Origin: Verrucomicrobiia bacterium
GTDB taxonomy: Bacteria > Verrucomicrobiota > Verrucomicrobiae > Limisphaerales > UBA11358
Length of the DNA stretch: 6,649 nucleotides
NCBI GenBank assembly: GCA_030042375.1
Contig: JASHZU010000166.1
Location: 1-6,649 of the forward strand
Direction of reading: 5' to 3'
Translations under genes and position numbers: made by a program
Shown: positions 5,921-6,649 of the stretch, piece by piece
How the letters are laid out: every line of letters starts with the position of its first letter
Numbering within the stretch: the stretch's first letter is position 1
The notes under the pieces: generated by a model
Databases searched by the model: none
What the model was told of the DNA's origin: nothing
What the model saw: the letters and a program-made list of their open reading frames with translations, nothing else

Positions 5921-6589
5921 TTATTCAGATTTGAGACCAAGACAGCCTTTTCGGCTTTTGCGGAAAATGTAGCCAACCCACAAAAGAAGTTGAAGAGACG
6001 CAAATGCCGCATAACTCGGCTCGGGAACGATATTTATGGTGAATGCGGGCATAACCGTACTGGGCTCAAATGATTCACCCGGGGCAATATTATATAAATC
6101 CGACCCGCCATATAAGGCATCTCCCCCCGGGGTTCCCCCGCCGACCCAGCCAGCCTGAGTATTTCCACCAGGTTGTCCTCCGGGTTGAACTACCAGCCAA
6201 TACGCCGTATTTGCCCAAAGGGTGATCGAACCTGAATCCGGGTTGGAAAAATTAAATTGAGCGAGAGAACCATTATTGGGAGAGCATGTATTAAGATAAA
6301 GATACGGCGCGAACGGAGAACCATTGCTGGTGGACCAAATACTCGCCGAGATGGACTGGCCGGATTGGCCCGTATAACCGATCAGCCAAAGGCTTACGCT
6401 GCTTATTTCAATATTTTCCGCGGGAGTAAACTCAACTGCTCCTCCGGAGATTGGATTCGGAGAACCATAGATAAGGCCAAATCCATCTTCGCCATTAGGA
6501 GAATTCCCAAAGACCGGGACGTCTGCTTTGGTCGTCGAAACGGCGGCCAACAAGACCAACCCAAACAGAACCTGGACAATCCCTCTCAC
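5921..6589 (-). CDS. Secreted PEP-CTERM protein, paralogue 2 (choice-of-anchor R-like)
   Basis: This is the paralogue of the 5102-5866 protein, 222 residues from the chosen GTG at 6589. That start gives a clean signal peptide (MRGIVQVLFGLVLLAAVSTTKA) that aligns with its sister. The frame stays open upstream to another GTG at 6640 and to the window edge, so a longer N-terminus cannot be excluded. Shared core: VFGNSPNGEDG, SGGAVEFTPAENIEISSVSLWLIGYTGQSGQ, SPNNGSLAQFNFSNP, ANTAYWLVV and PSTVMPAFTIN. The C-terminal signal is VPEPSYAAF, with PEP at 189-191, a hydrophobic stretch ending LLLWVGYIF, then RKSRK. A short tail GCLGLKSE follows the basic cluster. The coding sequence looks more AT-rich than its sister, suggesting an old tandem duplication. 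No Shine-Dalgarno sequence is evident. Its role should resemble that of paralogue 1: exosortase-dependent surface or matrix protein, substrate unknown. Confidence 0.85.
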   Translation of the reverse strand: MRGIVQVLFGLVLLAAVSTTKADVPVFGNSPNGEDGFGLIYGSPNPISGGAVEFTPAENIEISSVSLWLIGYTGQSGQSISASIWSTSNGSPFAPYLYLNTCSPNNGSLAQFNFSNPDSGSITLWANTAYWLVVQPGGQPGGNTQAGWVGGGTPGGDALYGGSDLYNIAPGESFEPSTVMPAFTINIVPEPSYAAFASLQLLLWVGYIFRKSRKGCLGLKSE

Positions 6590-6649
6590 AACTTCACATG
6601 TCTCGCAGATTAGACGTTTTAACAAGCACAAAAGTATCACGAAATGTTG

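Noticed and set aside
6257..6613. Plus-strand reading frame of 118 codons opposite PEP-CTERM paralogue 2
   Set aside because: It is antisense to a conserved signal peptide and core domain, and its translation is Arg/Ile-rich without a domain.

Overview
The window looks like chromosomal DNA from a Gram-negative bacterium, most probably of the Planctomycetes-Verrucomicrobia-Chlamydiae group and perhaps Verrucomicrobia. This is an inference from three things. There are two tandem PEP-CTERM proteins, whose sorting signals imply an outer membrane and an exosortase. There is a TPR protein whose C-terminus carries the 'WLLAVCPEAKFRNG...KACELSQWKD...DTLAAAYAENGNF' pattern that I remember from many proteins of this group. 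There is also a pair of sufB/sufC genes separated by an AT-rich palindromic intergenic element of a kind common in such genomes. Few start codons have a convincing Shine-Dalgarno sequence. No phage, transposase, CRISPR or plasmid gene is visible.

Layout. Positions 1-666 (+) hold the C-terminal part of SufB, with its beginning outside the window. After a 101-bp spacer with the palindromic element comes a complete sufC (768-1538, +). SufB and SufC are scaffold and ATPase of the SUF iron-sulfur cluster assembly machine. sufD and sufS, which often follow, are absent. A class II tRNA-Leu(UAG) with encoded CCA lies at 1612-1696 (+), followed by a small terminator-like hairpin.

A 250-bp stretch (1697-1946) without a convincing long gene has several potential RNA stem-loops, a near-perfect Shine-Dalgarno sequence and a five-codon mini-ORF. 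It leads into a B12-binding-type radical SAM enzyme (1947-3272, +). Sixteen bases further on is a 169-residue four-helix membrane protein of unknown function (3289-3798, +), probably in the same transcript. After a 109-bp gap with a strong hairpin comes an exported TPR-repeat protein (3908-5080, +).

Convergent to it, on the minus strand, are two paralogous secreted PEP-CTERM proteins (5102-5866 and about 5921-6589). Their cores match closely, but they have diverged in composition and both carry tails beyond the usual sorting signal. The 21-bp gap between the TPR gene and the first PEP-CTERM gene is spanned by a hairpin that may terminate both transcripts.

Functionally, the left part is housekeeping (Fe-S assembly, tRNA). 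The middle is a radical SAM/membrane-protein pair that could modify a lipid or other membrane-associated substrate, although no substrate can be read from the sequence. The right part is envelope and secretion-related. I found no clear evidence of a wholly new system. The most open items are the radical SAM/membrane pair, its leader region and the tailed PEP-CTERM paralogues.
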